From a virus, in IMG/VR virus record IMGVR_UViG_3300047319_000152, positions 1 to 32,260 of that record: a stretch of 32,260 nucleotides of DNA; one strand, written 5' to 3'. Positions within the stretch are counted from its first letter, which is position 1. Every line of letters starts with the position of its first letter. The notes beneath the pieces were generated by a model. That model saw only the letters and a program-made list of their open reading frames with translations, was not told where the DNA came from and made no database searches. The translations under genes were made by a program, and so were the position numbers. Shown one piece after another: positions 15,125 to 21,828 of the stretch.

Positions 15125-15406
15125 TTACTTCGTCCAGCGCCCATGCTCGTCACGAGGCTGATCGTCTGCGCCACCTCCGCCGCCGTCTTTCTGATCCCCG
15201 TTTGTCGAAGTTGTCCCGACATGATCTGCCGCCGTTGATGCGATGCTTTTGGCGTCATGATACTGCCCCTTGGAGATGGCCTTTTCTTTCGCACCAGGAG
15301 TGCGATCGTAATAGGCTGCCAACTCCTTGTCCAAAGCAGTGTCTGATTGAGGTTTGAAGGTCTCTTCACTACGAGTCCCTCGGACTGTTACCTTATAGTT
15401 CACCAT
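15125..15406 (-). CDS. Small protein ending in an RDEHGRW motif
   Basis: 93 residues from an ATG at 15406 with AAGGAGAATCT upstream. The N-terminal part is beta-like (MVNYKVTVRG), then helical, then a poly-Gly/Asp low-complexity linker and the C-terminal motif QPRDEHGRWTK. That last motif recurs at the ends or joints of phage head proteins and prohead proteases, and may be a docking peptide. No function is known. It lies between small terminase and endolysin. Confidence 0.6.
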   Translation of the reverse strand: MVNYKVTVRGTRSEETFKPQSDTALDKELAAYYDRTPGAKEKAISKGQYHDAKSIASTAADHVGTTSTNGDQKDGGGGGADDQPRDEHGRWTK

Positions 15407-15415
15407 AGATTCTCC

Positions 15416-15943
15416 TTAGTCTTCACGAACAACCTCCGCTTCGACAGTCTCAGGCATTTCCGAGATAGTGTTCTTGAGGAGTTCCAACCGCGCCACCAAT
15501 TGAGACTTGGTTTCGTGAGTGAGGTTTGTCATGGAAGGAACGTCAACCTCAACCTTGGAGCTGGGACCAAACCCCGTGCGATCCAGAATCGCGAACGCAG
15601 CGCGAACGGCGAGTGAGGGATCGTCAAATCGTCCACAGACCTTACACGCAGGTTCGATGGTCAGGACTTTCTCGATGACGTTCATGGCAGGAGTCGCCAT
15701 CGCGGTGAGTCGCATCCTGGCATTCGTCAAACCGAGATGACCGGTGCCGCCATGGAGATGGCAGAGGGATGTGCCGTTTGTGGCGGCTCTTGAACAGCGG
15801 TCTCCGTTTGACACACGAGCTATACATTTCGGCCCTTGACGATAGGTGCCATCACTGTTTGTCAGGGAAGTCTCTGCGTCGCGGCTTGGTTGAGGGAAGG
15901 AATCGTTGAACTGCGTCTCGTCGGGAGGTGTTTGTGAGGCCAT
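15416..15943 (-). CDS. terS: Terminase small subunit-like zinc protein
   Basis: 175 residues from an ATG at 15943. A zinc module lies at about 40-66: C40 in GPKCIARVSNGDRC, then SLCHLHGG, the C-x-A-G-x-x-C...C-x-x-HGG signature of many phage small terminase and packaging proteins. A helical centre follows with CKVCGRFDDPSLAVRAAFAI, then a C-terminal helix. It would recognise the packaging site and load the large subunit. The gene stands at the head of the late operon, right behind a good promoter and a repeat-rich gap. Confidence 0.65.
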   Translation of the reverse strand: MASQTPPDETQFNDSFPQPSRDAETSLTNSDGTYRQGPKCIARVSNGDRCSRAATNGTSLCHLHGGTGHLGLTNARMRLTAMATPAMNVIEKVLTIEPACKVCGRFDDPSLAVRAAFAILDRTGFGPSSKVEVDVPSMTNLTHETKSQLVARLELLKNTISEMPETVEAEVVRED

Positions 15944-15952
15944 ACTGGTTGG

Positions 15953-15980
15953 ACTATAGCACGGTCCCTGAAGCCGTCAA
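15953..15980 (-). promoter_or_regulatory. Sigma70-type promoter of the packaging/late operon
   Basis: On the minus strand TTGACG (15980-15975) is followed after 16 bases by TATAGT (15958-15953). Transcription should begin near 15946, only about 3 bases before the ATG at 15943. The mRNA would therefore be leaderless or nearly so, and indeed no ribosome binding site precedes that ATG. It differs from the other three promoters in the window in lacking the AGTTTNAAA spacer motif. Confidence 0.72.
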
Positions 15981-16129
15981 GCATCTTCGGTGATGTTATA
16001 ATGTAGGTTCCGTGTGGTTTCTCCACCATTAAAATTCAGGAATTATTGCCATTAGGGGGTTTGTTGGTTTCAGTGGGTTCTCTACGGCCCTACCGTATGA
16101 AAAACCATTTTCTTTCGCGCGTGGGTTAT
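15981..16129 (-). other. Repeat-rich noncoding gap between replication and late genes
   Basis: No gene is visible here. The stretch contains GTGGGTTCTCTA (16073-16084) and GTGGGTTATCTA (16121-16132), a 12-base direct repeat with one change, and clusters of GGGTT/AACCC in both orientations. It overlaps a perfect stem GTGGGTT/AACCCAC (16121-16127 with 16134-16140). It is a candidate for a pac or cos site, a replication origin, or an operator, since it precedes the small terminase gene. Confidence 0.45.
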
Positions 16130-16140
16130 CTAAAACCCAC
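16121..16140. repeat. 7-bp perfect inverted repeat with 6-base loop
   Basis: GTGGGTT, a 6-base spacer, and AACCCAC. It lies at the end of a possible 39-codon gene and could be a terminator stem for the replication operon, although no T run follows, or a protein binding site in the gap. Confidence 0.55.
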
Positions 16141-16249
16141 CATAACCCGTAAAACCCAACATACTGAATCTAAAGGACTTAGTTCTTAAAGGTCCCATCA
16201 GAACTTTCCAAAGAGCCGGCTCATGGAACTTTCTGACAGGATTATTCAT
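16130..16249 (-). CDS. Possible 39-residue basic peptide
   Basis: From an ATG at 16249 with GAGGTAAAGT upstream and an 8-base overlap with the helicase stop, which mimics genuine junctions in this genome. The sequence is MNNPVRKFHEPALWKV followed by basic and aromatic residues ending TGYGGF. There is no similarity that I recognise. It may be translated simply because of coupling, and the call is weak. Confidence 0.35.
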   Translation of the reverse strand: MNNPVRKFHEPALWKVLMGPLRTKSFRFSMLGFTGYGGF

Positions 16250-17789
16250 ACTTTACCTCTTGTTGTGTTGCTTCAAGTCTCCAAAGTTGTACTTTGTGAT
16301 CACCTACTTCACTTGTAAATCGCTTTCCATCGACTATTTTATGTCTGTTCCCTCGCAACCACCAACCTACAGACTTCGAGGACCACTGACCAGCTCGACA
16401 AGCTACCTCAATAAATTTCTTATGAAGATCAGATATCTCATTAGTAATGGTGTTGGATATGTCTGAAGTTGATTTAGGCTCAAATTTAAACGCTCGTTCC
16501 CACATCATCATGATGGTTCGAAGTTCATCCTTCTTAGGGTCACTATCGAAGATCTGATCCCGCATACTTGCTGGATCTGGCAACCCTGCCCATACCAAAG
16601 CACCACGTACGAGTTCCCAATCATCGAAGGAACCCATCGGCGTAAGTGCCTCCTGACCAGGCCGACCGGCGTTAACGTACCCACGAATCAGTGTAAGACA
16701 TGCAATAACGATTTGTGCTCTATTTCGCAGCACTTCTTCGTGCATATCAAAGTCAAAACGTCTTGTATCCGGTCGTTCAGTGTGAGCATCTAAATGACAG
16801 ATCACAATACGCCGTGACATGTCTCCCGCAATGGCGAGGTTGTTCCCTGACGCCATGATAAATGTGTTCGTCGGGAGCACCCTACGTTCTGACTGCCCGA
16901 GGATCCGAGCCTGCACAACCTCCTGTGTCAAAATGCTACAGAGGAAGTCTCCCGAAATGGCACGATCGCAGTTGTCAATGTGCAGCACCCTATCACCACT
17001 GTGCAACACTACTGATAACTGCTTCTGGTCTTCCTCTTCCGACTTACCTTGTGACATGGCCGGAGGTTTCGTGCCAGTGGCGAGCAGCCCCGCAGCCTCG
17101 GCCAACAGACTCTTTCCTGTGCCGGCCACCGGGGCATCGAACCCGTGCATGGGAGCGGTGCGCAGCGCGGGACGCATCAACGCTGTCAACATCGCACTTG
17201 CAGCAATCGCCCTTGCCGTTTCATCTACGAACGGGAAACCACGTAGAGGACGCAATACAATCGACAATGCTCGAACCCTGTCATCCTCATTCGGGGTTAT
17301 CGGTACGCTAGGGAACGCGCCCTCTTCAATGTCCACGAGCAATTGCGATTCCGCATCATAACCCGACTTCTCAAGAATGCGACCATCCGTCATTACGATC
17401 GGCGTAGTGATAATGCCCTTAAGGATTGGGAATGCCCACTCACCCTTTTCCAAGAGGGTCTGTGCATAGACAGTCTTAGGGTCGCTCTGTTTCCATTTCT
17501 TCGTACCCTTAATGAAGGAGTACCAACGCATGTGTTGAGAGAAATGGTAAATCAACCAAACAGGGTTCACGCTAATCAGGACAATGGCCGACGGCTGACG
17601 ACGTATTCCTTTCTCTTCCAACTTCGATAGGCGAATAGGTCTGACAAGTTCGCCCCCTCGATTATAGATCCCACCAATTCCCACCAAGATACGTTCAATA
17701 TCCTGTACGGTTTCCAGGATATGACCCGCCCGCATCTTGATGAATGGTAGAGTGACATTGGTCTCCGGGTTCACTTCAGTCACTACCAA
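16242..17789 (-). CDS. AAA+ helicase of the phage replication module
   Basis: 515 residues as given. Walker A at about 219-227 (APVAGTGKS), Walker B at 268-275 (VLHIDNCD), sensor-1 SGNN at 314-317, and a probable arginine finger in DMSRR at 323-327. A C-terminal DNA-binding-like region follows. It resembles replicative helicases encoded next to prim-pol proteins. The start is odd: the frame opens at a TTG (17789), while the only good AGGAGA lies before an out-of-frame ATG at 17799 that stops after seven codons. A GTG at 17783 is another option. Confidence 0.78.
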   Translation of the reverse strand: MVVTEVNPETNVTLPFIKMRAGHILETVQDIERILVGIGGIYNRGGELVRPIRLSKLEEKGIRRQPSAIVLISVNPVWLIYHFSQHMRWYSFIKGTKKWKQSDPKTVYAQTLLEKGEWAFPILKGIITTPIVMTDGRILEKSGYDAESQLLVDIEEGAFPSVPITPNEDDRVRALSIVLRPLRGFPFVDETARAIAASAMLTALMRPALRTAPMHGFDAPVAGTGKSLLAEAAGLLATGTKPPAMSQGKSEEEDQKQLSVVLHSGDRVLHIDNCDRAISGDFLCSILTQEVVQARILGQSERRVLPTNTFIMASGNNLAIAGDMSRRIVICHLDAHTERPDTRRFDFDMHEEVLRNRAQIVIACLTLIRGYVNAGRPGQEALTPMGSFDDWELVRGALVWAGLPDPASMRDQIFDSDPKKDELRTIMMMWERAFKFEPKSTSDISNTITNEISDLHKKFIEVACRAGQWSSKSVGWWLRGNRHKIVDGKRFTSEVGDHKVQLWRLEATQQEVKYE

Positions 17790-17812
17790 CTCGTTTCATA
17801 AGTCTCCTGAAG

Positions 17813-18874
17813 TTAATCAATTATGTCTTCTTCCGGTGGAGGTTCGTCTAACGTGTCGCCGTCGTCCAGTTCAGTATCAAGGTCCTCTGGCGTGGGCGCC
17901 AGTTCCTGTAACTCCTGAAGAGTGTGGAATTCTTCGGCCGTGGGGTCGATGCCTTCTTCCTGCGCGAGTTCTTCGTCAGTGGCTGCGAGTTCACGGTCTT
18001 CTCGTAGCCAGTGCCAACCTTCGTCGCCCAGAGGCACCCACGAGGGCCGCGGTACTGACTCATGAAACCGTAGCTTTTCACCACGGCCTCCGGTCGCACT
18101 TCTCAACGCGCTACGAATCTTCTGCCGTAAGTCTGCTTCTGACCAAGGAGGAATGCACGCAGCATTCCACTCCCGCATTGCATCGAAGGCTTCGTCTTCC
18201 GCGAGGTCGTGGTCGTAAGCCACGCAGGCAGCCGTGATGTACGTCCTATTATCACCATGCTGGCCTTGAATGGCGGGAGGTCTTGTTATGAGCCAAGCCT
18301 TCGCCATCACAATACGCTGCTCGACAGTTAAGCCGTGGCTGACTGCTCCGGTTCGCTGCTTTGTCGAGGCGCCCGTTAGTAGCTCGCGCCATGCTTGTGG
18401 GAGAGGTCCAGGGATTTTGGCACCCTCGCACCAACTGTAAGCGTTACCGTTCGGGTGGATACTTGGTGGCATCACTACGTGTTGGAGCTGAGCATCGTTG
18501 ATGCTAACAGGGCCGCGCTGAACATCACCAACACGCTTGCCCTTCCACTCGATTTTTGCCTTTAGCCCAGGCTCCCACTTGACATAGCAGTGATACTTGC
18601 CGCTGCCTGTTTCGACAGTCAATGGGAGCGGACCAATAGACCCGAACATCTCCCCCATAGCTGTCAAGTCGTCAAAGTCGAGGACGGCCACGCCACTATC
18701 GGGGCCGCACACTAGGCCGACATTGCCGCCCGCGTCCAAGTGTTCCTTGACCGTATCACTGTTCGTGGTGACCGTCCACGTCGTTCCAGAGGGCCGTTTG
18801 CTTCGCGGCGCTAGCAGGACCACGCGCCAGTGCTGATAGTCAATGGCTCGTAGTGTTCGGTCAAGGTCTACCAT
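17813..18874 (-). CDS. Bifunctional primase-polymerase (Prim-Pol)
   Basis: 353 residues from an ATG at 18874. Prim-Pol motifs: GVAVLDFDD (61-69) supplies metal-binding Asp, SGKYHCYVKW (91-100) holds the conserved His, and VVMPPSIHPNGNAYSW (133-148) is the P-P-S-x-H-x-x-G-x-x-Y-x-W signature of the archaeo-eukaryotic primase fold. A PriCT-like helical domain spans about 190-275 (NRTYITAACVAYDHDLAE). The C-terminal 40 residues are strongly acidic, possibly to contact the SSB or helicase. It primes phage DNA synthesis with the AAA+ helicase directly downstream. Confidence 0.9.
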   Translation of the reverse strand: MVDLDRTLRAIDYQHWRVVLLAPRSKRPSGTTWTVTTNSDTVKEHLDAGGNVGLVCGPDSGVAVLDFDDLTAMGEMFGSIGPLPLTVETGSGKYHCYVKWEPGLKAKIEWKGKRVGDVQRGPVSINDAQLQHVVMPPSIHPNGNAYSWCEGAKIPGPLPQAWRELLTGASTKQRTGAVSHGLTVEQRIVMAKAWLITRPPAIQGQHGDNRTYITAACVAYDHDLAEDEAFDAMREWNAACIPPWSEADLRQKIRSALRSATGGRGEKLRFHESVPRPSWVPLGDEGWHWLREDRELAATDEELAQEEGIDPTAEEFHTLQELQELAPTPEDLDTELDDGDTLDEPPPEEDIID

Positions 18875-19101
18875 AGATCCCCTTGCTTCGGAGTTCTAAC
18901 CTTGACCTTCTTTCCTCCAACAAACGCAGCAACTATCTTTGCGTCAGGGACTCCAACATTGTAAACCCTGCGATCCCAATTCCAAAGTACACGAGCACAG
19001 ACAGTACAAGTGCTACGGTCTGAAATGAGAAAGCCGTCCTTGTAGCTCAGTTCTATGTCGGCTTCAACGAGTCGATTGCACGTTGGACAGAACTGAGTCA
19101 T
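18868..19101 (-). CDS. Zinc-finger protein at the head of the primase operon
   Basis: 77 residues from the ATG at 19101, preferred over 19134 because the consensus promoter would start transcription near 19119, downstream of that first ATG. GGTGA lies 8 bases ahead. Two CxxC pairs (FCPTCNRLV and STCTVCARVL) form a zinc ribbon, followed by basic VGGKKVKVRTPKQG. It overlaps the primase start by 7 bases. It might be a regulator, a transcription factor or a DNA-binding primase helper. Function unknown. Confidence 0.68.
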   Translation of the reverse strand: MTQFCPTCNRLVEADIELSYKDGFLISDRSTCTVCARVLWNWDRRVYNVGVPDAKIVAAFVGGKKVKVRTPKQGDLW

Positions 19102-19125
19102 TGTGGGGTCACCGAAAGGGCGCGC

Positions 19126-19154
19126 ATTATACATGTTTTGAAACTAGATGTCAA
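19126..19154 (-). promoter_or_regulatory. Consensus sigma70 promoter of the primase operon
   Basis: TTGACA (19154-19149), 17-base spacer, TATAAT (19131-19126): a perfect match to consensus on the minus strand. The spacer contains AGTTTCAAA three bases after the -35, a motif shared with two other promoters here. Transcription should begin near 19119. Confidence 0.9.
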
Positions 19155-19160
19155 CATGTA
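19130..19160. promoter_or_regulatory. Operator-like inverted repeat around the primase promoter
   Basis: TACATGTT (19130-19137) and AACATGTA (19153-19160) are exact reverse complements, 15 bases apart. They touch the -10 and the -35 hexamer respectively. Each half contains the palindrome ACATGT. Arms two helical turns apart that cover both hexamers are as expected for a repressor binding site. Confidence 0.6.
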
Positions 19161-19355
19161 TTAGAATCGGTGGAATAGAAATGCTGCTATCGCAACAGCA
19201 ATGCCACCAGAAAATGCTCCTATGAGAAAGATAATGATAAGGGCGGACTTATGCCCGTTCTCCATATTCAGTCTATCCTCATGGGCCAATTCTTCCCTGC
19301 GCTTGGCGATTGCTGCGTCTTGTTTGGCCTTGTAGATTTTGCTTGAACCACTCAT
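19161..19355 (-). CDS. Small tail-anchored membrane protein
   Basis: 64 residues from the ATG at 19355, chosen because GAGGTGAAAG precedes it. The first 35 residues are charged and helical (KAKQDAAIAKRREELAHEDR). Residues about 37-61 form a hydrophobic anchor (ALIIIFLIGAFSGGIAVAIA), ending FHRF. It is probably in the inner membrane with the bulk in the cytoplasm. It lies between exonuclease and primase operons. Function unknown. Confidence 0.6.
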   Translation of the reverse strand: MSGSSKIYKAKQDAAIAKRREELAHEDRLNMENGHKSALIIIFLIGAFSGGIAVAIAAFLFHRF

Positions 19356-19359
19356 TCTT

Positions 19360-20127
19360 TCACCTCTTATAGAACTTGCCATCTAGAGCGTCTTGGCAGT
19401 ACACTTTCACCTGACGCGAGAAGTCCCCAGCTATCACCCACTTGAGATACTTCTTTTCGACCAATCGTAATGGCCGACCGGGAGTCTTGCCAAAGTTCAG
19501 GCAGATTTCACCGTTTCTCCAAACTAGCTTCCCCTCCGCGTCCACCTTATTCCCTGACGGGGCTTCAAGGAGAGCATTAAGCTCACCAACAGACTTCGGC
19601 AGTTCAGGATATAGTTCAAGCTGAGCAGCCAGGACACGCAAGCTGTACTCTGCATCCACCAGCGCGTCATGCGCGCCAATCATGTCTTCGTTGAGATACA
19701 GCTTAACGGCGTTCTTGAGTTTGCGCTTGTGATACTTGCGGTAAATCTTTTGAACGTCGATGACACGGCAGGCTTCCAGCCCAGGGATCAACACGTTTGC
19801 CCTACGAAACTCTGCCTTCAACATTGAGATATCGAAGTAGACATTGAACCCTGTGATGTCCACCATTGTCAGAGCCTTCGCCAAACGCCCAGCGATATTC
19901 TTGAAGGGTGGAGCATCCTTCACCATCTCGTCAGTAATGCCGTGAATCTCTGTCGATTCTGGTGGAATCGGTTCTTCTGGGTTGATGTAGGTCTGCCACT
20001 TCTTGACTTCTCCGTCAGGGCTCAGTTTCACAACGCCGATCTGGATTACCCGGTCAATCTGTCGGTTAACTCCAGTCGTTTCGGTGTCTATACTGACAAG
20101 TGGGATTTCAAGCGCGATGTTTAGCAT
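19360..20127 (-). CDS. DnaQ-like 3'-5' exonuclease
   Basis: 255 residues. The DEDDh motifs are all present: D14 and E16 in DTETTG, D99 in GFNVYFDISML, H153 and D158 in GAHDALVDA. The C-terminal part from about 205 (EICLNFGKTPGRPLRLVEKK followed by YLKWV) resembles the small FGKxKGxPL module often fused to phage and bacterial exonucleases. It likely proofreads or degrades DNA 3' ends in replication. It overlaps the upstream small gene by 20 bases. Confidence 0.88.
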   Translation of the reverse strand: MLNIALEIPLVSIDTETTGVNRQIDRVIQIGVVKLSPDGEVKKWQTYINPEEPIPPESTEIHGITDEMVKDAPPFKNIAGRLAKALTMVDITGFNVYFDISMLKAEFRRANVLIPGLEACRVIDVQKIYRKYHKRKLKNAVKLYLNEDMIGAHDALVDAEYSLRVLAAQLELYPELPKSVGELNALLEAPSGNKVDAEGKLVWRNGEICLNFGKTPGRPLRLVEKKYLKWVIAGDFSRQVKVYCQDALDGKFYKR

Positions 20128-20329
20128 GTGCCTCTAGGTTGCAGTCACATTCGATGACTTCGGTTGATAGGGCAACAAGCTCAGTGTGGAGTCGCGGCAA
20201 AGCCTCTTTGTTTACTCGAAAGTAGTAGCGGCTTTGGGACAGCATCAGTGCGTGATGTTCCTTCAGATCAACTACGACCGCGAAGATGTCGCAGCCGTTT
20301 GTGAGGTAAATAGCGTCCCCGAGTTTCAA
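20108..20329 (-). CDS. Small protein with a TTG start behind a hairpin
   Basis: 73 residues if it begins at the TTG at 20329, which has GGGAGA upstream. A TTG at 20374 would lengthen it but lies within an inverted repeat and lacks a ribosome site. The sequence (KLGDAIYLTNGCDIFAVVVD) suggests a small beta-barrel, with a helix at the C-terminus and two close Cys (ECDCNL). Function unknown. The start is overlapped by the 3' arm of the hairpin described at 20330-20388. Confidence 0.55.
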   Translation of the reverse strand: MKLGDAIYLTNGCDIFAVVVDLKEHHALMLSQSRYYFRVNKEALPRLHTELVALSTEVIECDCNLEAHAKHRA

Positions 20330-20388
20330 GTTGTAATCTCCCAGGTGCCGGCAACTATGCGAGCCTGCCGGCAATTACAGATTACAAC
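20330..20388 (-). promoter_or_regulatory. Two-tier hairpin that may mask a ribosome site
   Basis: Outer arms GTTGTAATCT (20330-20339) and AGATTACAAC (20379-20388) pair perfectly over 10 bases. Inside, TGCCGGCA occurs twice and, being self-complementary, can pair over 8 bases around a 12-base loop. In the minus-strand RNA the 3' outer arm ends next to the TTG start at 20329 and carries part of its GGGAGA. Folding would block initiation of the small gene. It could also slow polymerase after the SSB-like gene. Confidence 0.6.
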
Positions 20389-21134
20389 TAGATTTCGCTT
20401 TCGGCGCCCGGATCGTCGGGGCCAATCACGTCGTCGCCTTCGCCCTTGATGTTCTTCCCCTTGATGGAGTCGAACACGGACTTGATGGCCTTCATCTGGT
20501 CTTCGGACTCGGGCCAGCCAGCGTTGACGAAATCGTAGGCGTAGAACGTGCCCAACGAGTTCTTCTCCAGAACGGTTCTCAGTTCGTAGACGCCGGTCCA
20601 GATGGGTGTGTTACGCATCTGAATGAACGTGTTGAGGTCACGCATGTGCTTGAGGTTGCTCCCCTTGCACGACATCATGACCATGCCGGACATCGGTGCT
20701 TCCATGCTGAGCGGGTGCATGAGAATGATGTAGTTGTACATCATGGTGGCGACCGGCCGCTCACCGTTGACCGACTTGGTACGAGGGTCACTTTCGGGGA
20801 TGTTGAATTCCTTCACGCCCCCGATTTCGCGTGGGTTGAACTCCAACCACGTCGGCGGAACACCCTGGACGATGCTGAACTTGATGGGACCGCGGCCAAG
20901 GTTCTCCTTGGTCAGGGAATTCCAGACGTCTCCGGCGCGAAGACCGTCGATGTACTTCGGATCGCCGTCCAGTGCCTGCGGAGACTGGGCTTGCGCGATC
21001 TGAATGCGTGGAATGGTGATGTCACGCTTCTCGATGTGTTCACGCCCCTCGGTACCAGAAGGGATGAACGCCGGACGGGCCATCAAAGCAGCCGTTTCCG
21101 TCTTTGCGATTTCCGTCTTCTCTGCTTTCGCCAT
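20388..21134 (-). CDS. Putative single-stranded DNA-binding protein
   Basis: 248 residues from an ATG at 21134 with AGGAGAAGC upstream. The start is Lys/Glu/Ala-rich. The centre has RDITIPRIQIAQAQSPQALD, seen in phage proteins placed near replication genes, then beta-rich sequence (GPIKFSIVQGVPPTWLEFNP). The C-terminus is flexible and acidic (GEGDDVIGPDDPGAESEI), as in SSBs of the gp2.5 type. The placement with exonuclease and primase fits. The SSB call is an inference. Confidence 0.5.
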   Translation of the reverse strand: MAKAEKTEIAKTETAALMARPAFIPSGTEGREHIEKRDITIPRIQIAQAQSPQALDGDPKYIDGLRAGDVWNSLTKENLGRGPIKFSIVQGVPPTWLEFNPREIGGVKEFNIPESDPRTKSVNGERPVATMMYNYIILMHPLSMEAPMSGMVMMSCKGSNLKHMRDLNTFIQMRNTPIWTGVYELRTVLEKNSLGTFYAYDFVNAGWPESEDQMKAIKSVFDSIKGKNIKGEGDDVIGPDDPGAESEI

Positions 21135-21161
21135 TTGCTTCTCCTATTTCAGTTATTTGTG

Positions 21162-21175
21162 GTCGGTCTCCCGAC
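21162..21175 (-). terminator. Short hairpin with GNRA-type loop
   Basis: GTCGG/CCGAC (21162-21166 with 21171-21175). In minus-strand RNA the 4-base loop is GAGA, a GNRA tetraloop. It lies in a 49-base gap between the 161-residue gene and the SSB-like gene. It has no T run and may be only a processing or stability element. Confidence 0.35.
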
Positions 21176-21183
21176 AACGCCTC

Positions 21184-21669
21184 TTAGCTGTTGCGCTTGA
21201 CTTGCCATCCGATATACAGTGTGATACCGGGCGGTGGTGCAAGTCCATCTTCGAGTCGCTTCTTTACGAGCGCCGACGTTGTGCTAGGGTGGAGCTTCAA
21301 CGACTTCTCCAACCCTTCTTCAAGACACCAGAGACGAAACTCTTCTGGGTCCTTGACCTTAGGATACGGCGAAGGTTGTGTGCTGACGTCGATGCCGTCG
21401 GCCAACACAATTCTGTGATGTCCTGTTCGTTGAAACTTGTCAACGATCAGCTGCTCGTAAGCGTCAACGAGCATGTTGACGCCTGAACGCTGAAGGTCGA
21501 TTAAGTCCAACTCAGCACGCTTCTCGTGGTAGCGTCTGACCAGCCCCTCAGGTGTTTCGTCTTCGAGGAGAATGGCTTCTTTCAGTTTGTTGATTTTCTC
21601 TTGTCGGTTGGAATCTTCGTCTTCCATCAGCGTGGGATACGTTCCAACGAGATGGTCCCATTTTCCCAT
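21184..21669 (-). CDS. Early phage protein, unknown function
   Basis: 161 residues from the ATG at 21669, with AAGGAGAAAGC upstream. An in-frame GTG or TTG further up would lie inside the promoter. Charged and helical (RQEKINKLKEAILLEDETPE, EGLVRRYHEKRAELDLIDL), then SGVNMLVDAYEQLIVDKFQR, and a C-terminal part with a Pro-rich turn (LEDGLAPPPGITLYIGWQVK). First gene after a promoter and just before the SSB-like gene, so probably linked to replication or recombination. No domain recognised. Confidence 0.62.
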   Translation of the reverse strand: MGKWDHLVGTYPTLMEDEDSNRQEKINKLKEAILLEDETPEGLVRRYHEKRAELDLIDLQRSGVNMLVDAYEQLIVDKFQRTGHHRIVLADGIDVSTQPSPYPKVKDPEEFRLWCLEEGLEKSLKLHPSTTSALVKKRLEDGLAPPPGITLYIGWQVKRNS

Positions 21670-21690
21670 GCTTTCTCCTTGCAAACGTCC

Positions 21691-21719
21691 AGTGTAACAC
21701 AGTTTCAAACTAAAGTCAA
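21691..21719 (-). promoter_or_regulatory. Sigma70-type promoter of the SSB/exonuclease operon
   Basis: TTGACT (21719-21714), 17-base spacer, TACACT (21696-21691) on the minus strand. Transcription should begin near 21684, leaving a leader of about 15 bases that just holds the AAGGAG of the gene at 21669. The spacer begins TTAGTTTGAAACT, containing a perfect palindrome AGTTTGAAACT. Confidence 0.7.
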
Positions 21720-21727
21720 GAGAAACG

Positions 21728-21791
21728 CTTGGGGAGTTGCGCCATTCGGTCTACCCGATCAGGCTTCTAGTCGCCCGGCGAGCTCCCCAAG
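21728..21791 (-). ncRNA. Structured branched element ahead of a promoter
   Basis: A perfect 9-base closing stem CTTGGGGAG/CTCCCCAAG (21728-21736 with 21783-21791) encloses two small hairpins: TCGG/CCGA (21746-21749 with 21755-21758) and TCGC/GCGA (21771-21774 with 21778-21781). The junction looks like a three-way branch. It is not a tRNA. It sits at the end of the helicase operon, just before the promoter at 21719, so it may be a terminator of unusual shape or a small structured RNA. Confidence 0.45.
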
Positions 21792-21828
21792 TACTACGTT
21801 GTGCCGATTCCGTTGCTATCTTATCAAA

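Noticed and set aside
21728-21791. tRNA gene
   Set aside because: Acceptor-like stem exists, but there is no T-loop (TTCGANT), no 7-base anticodon loop and no proper D-arm on either strand.
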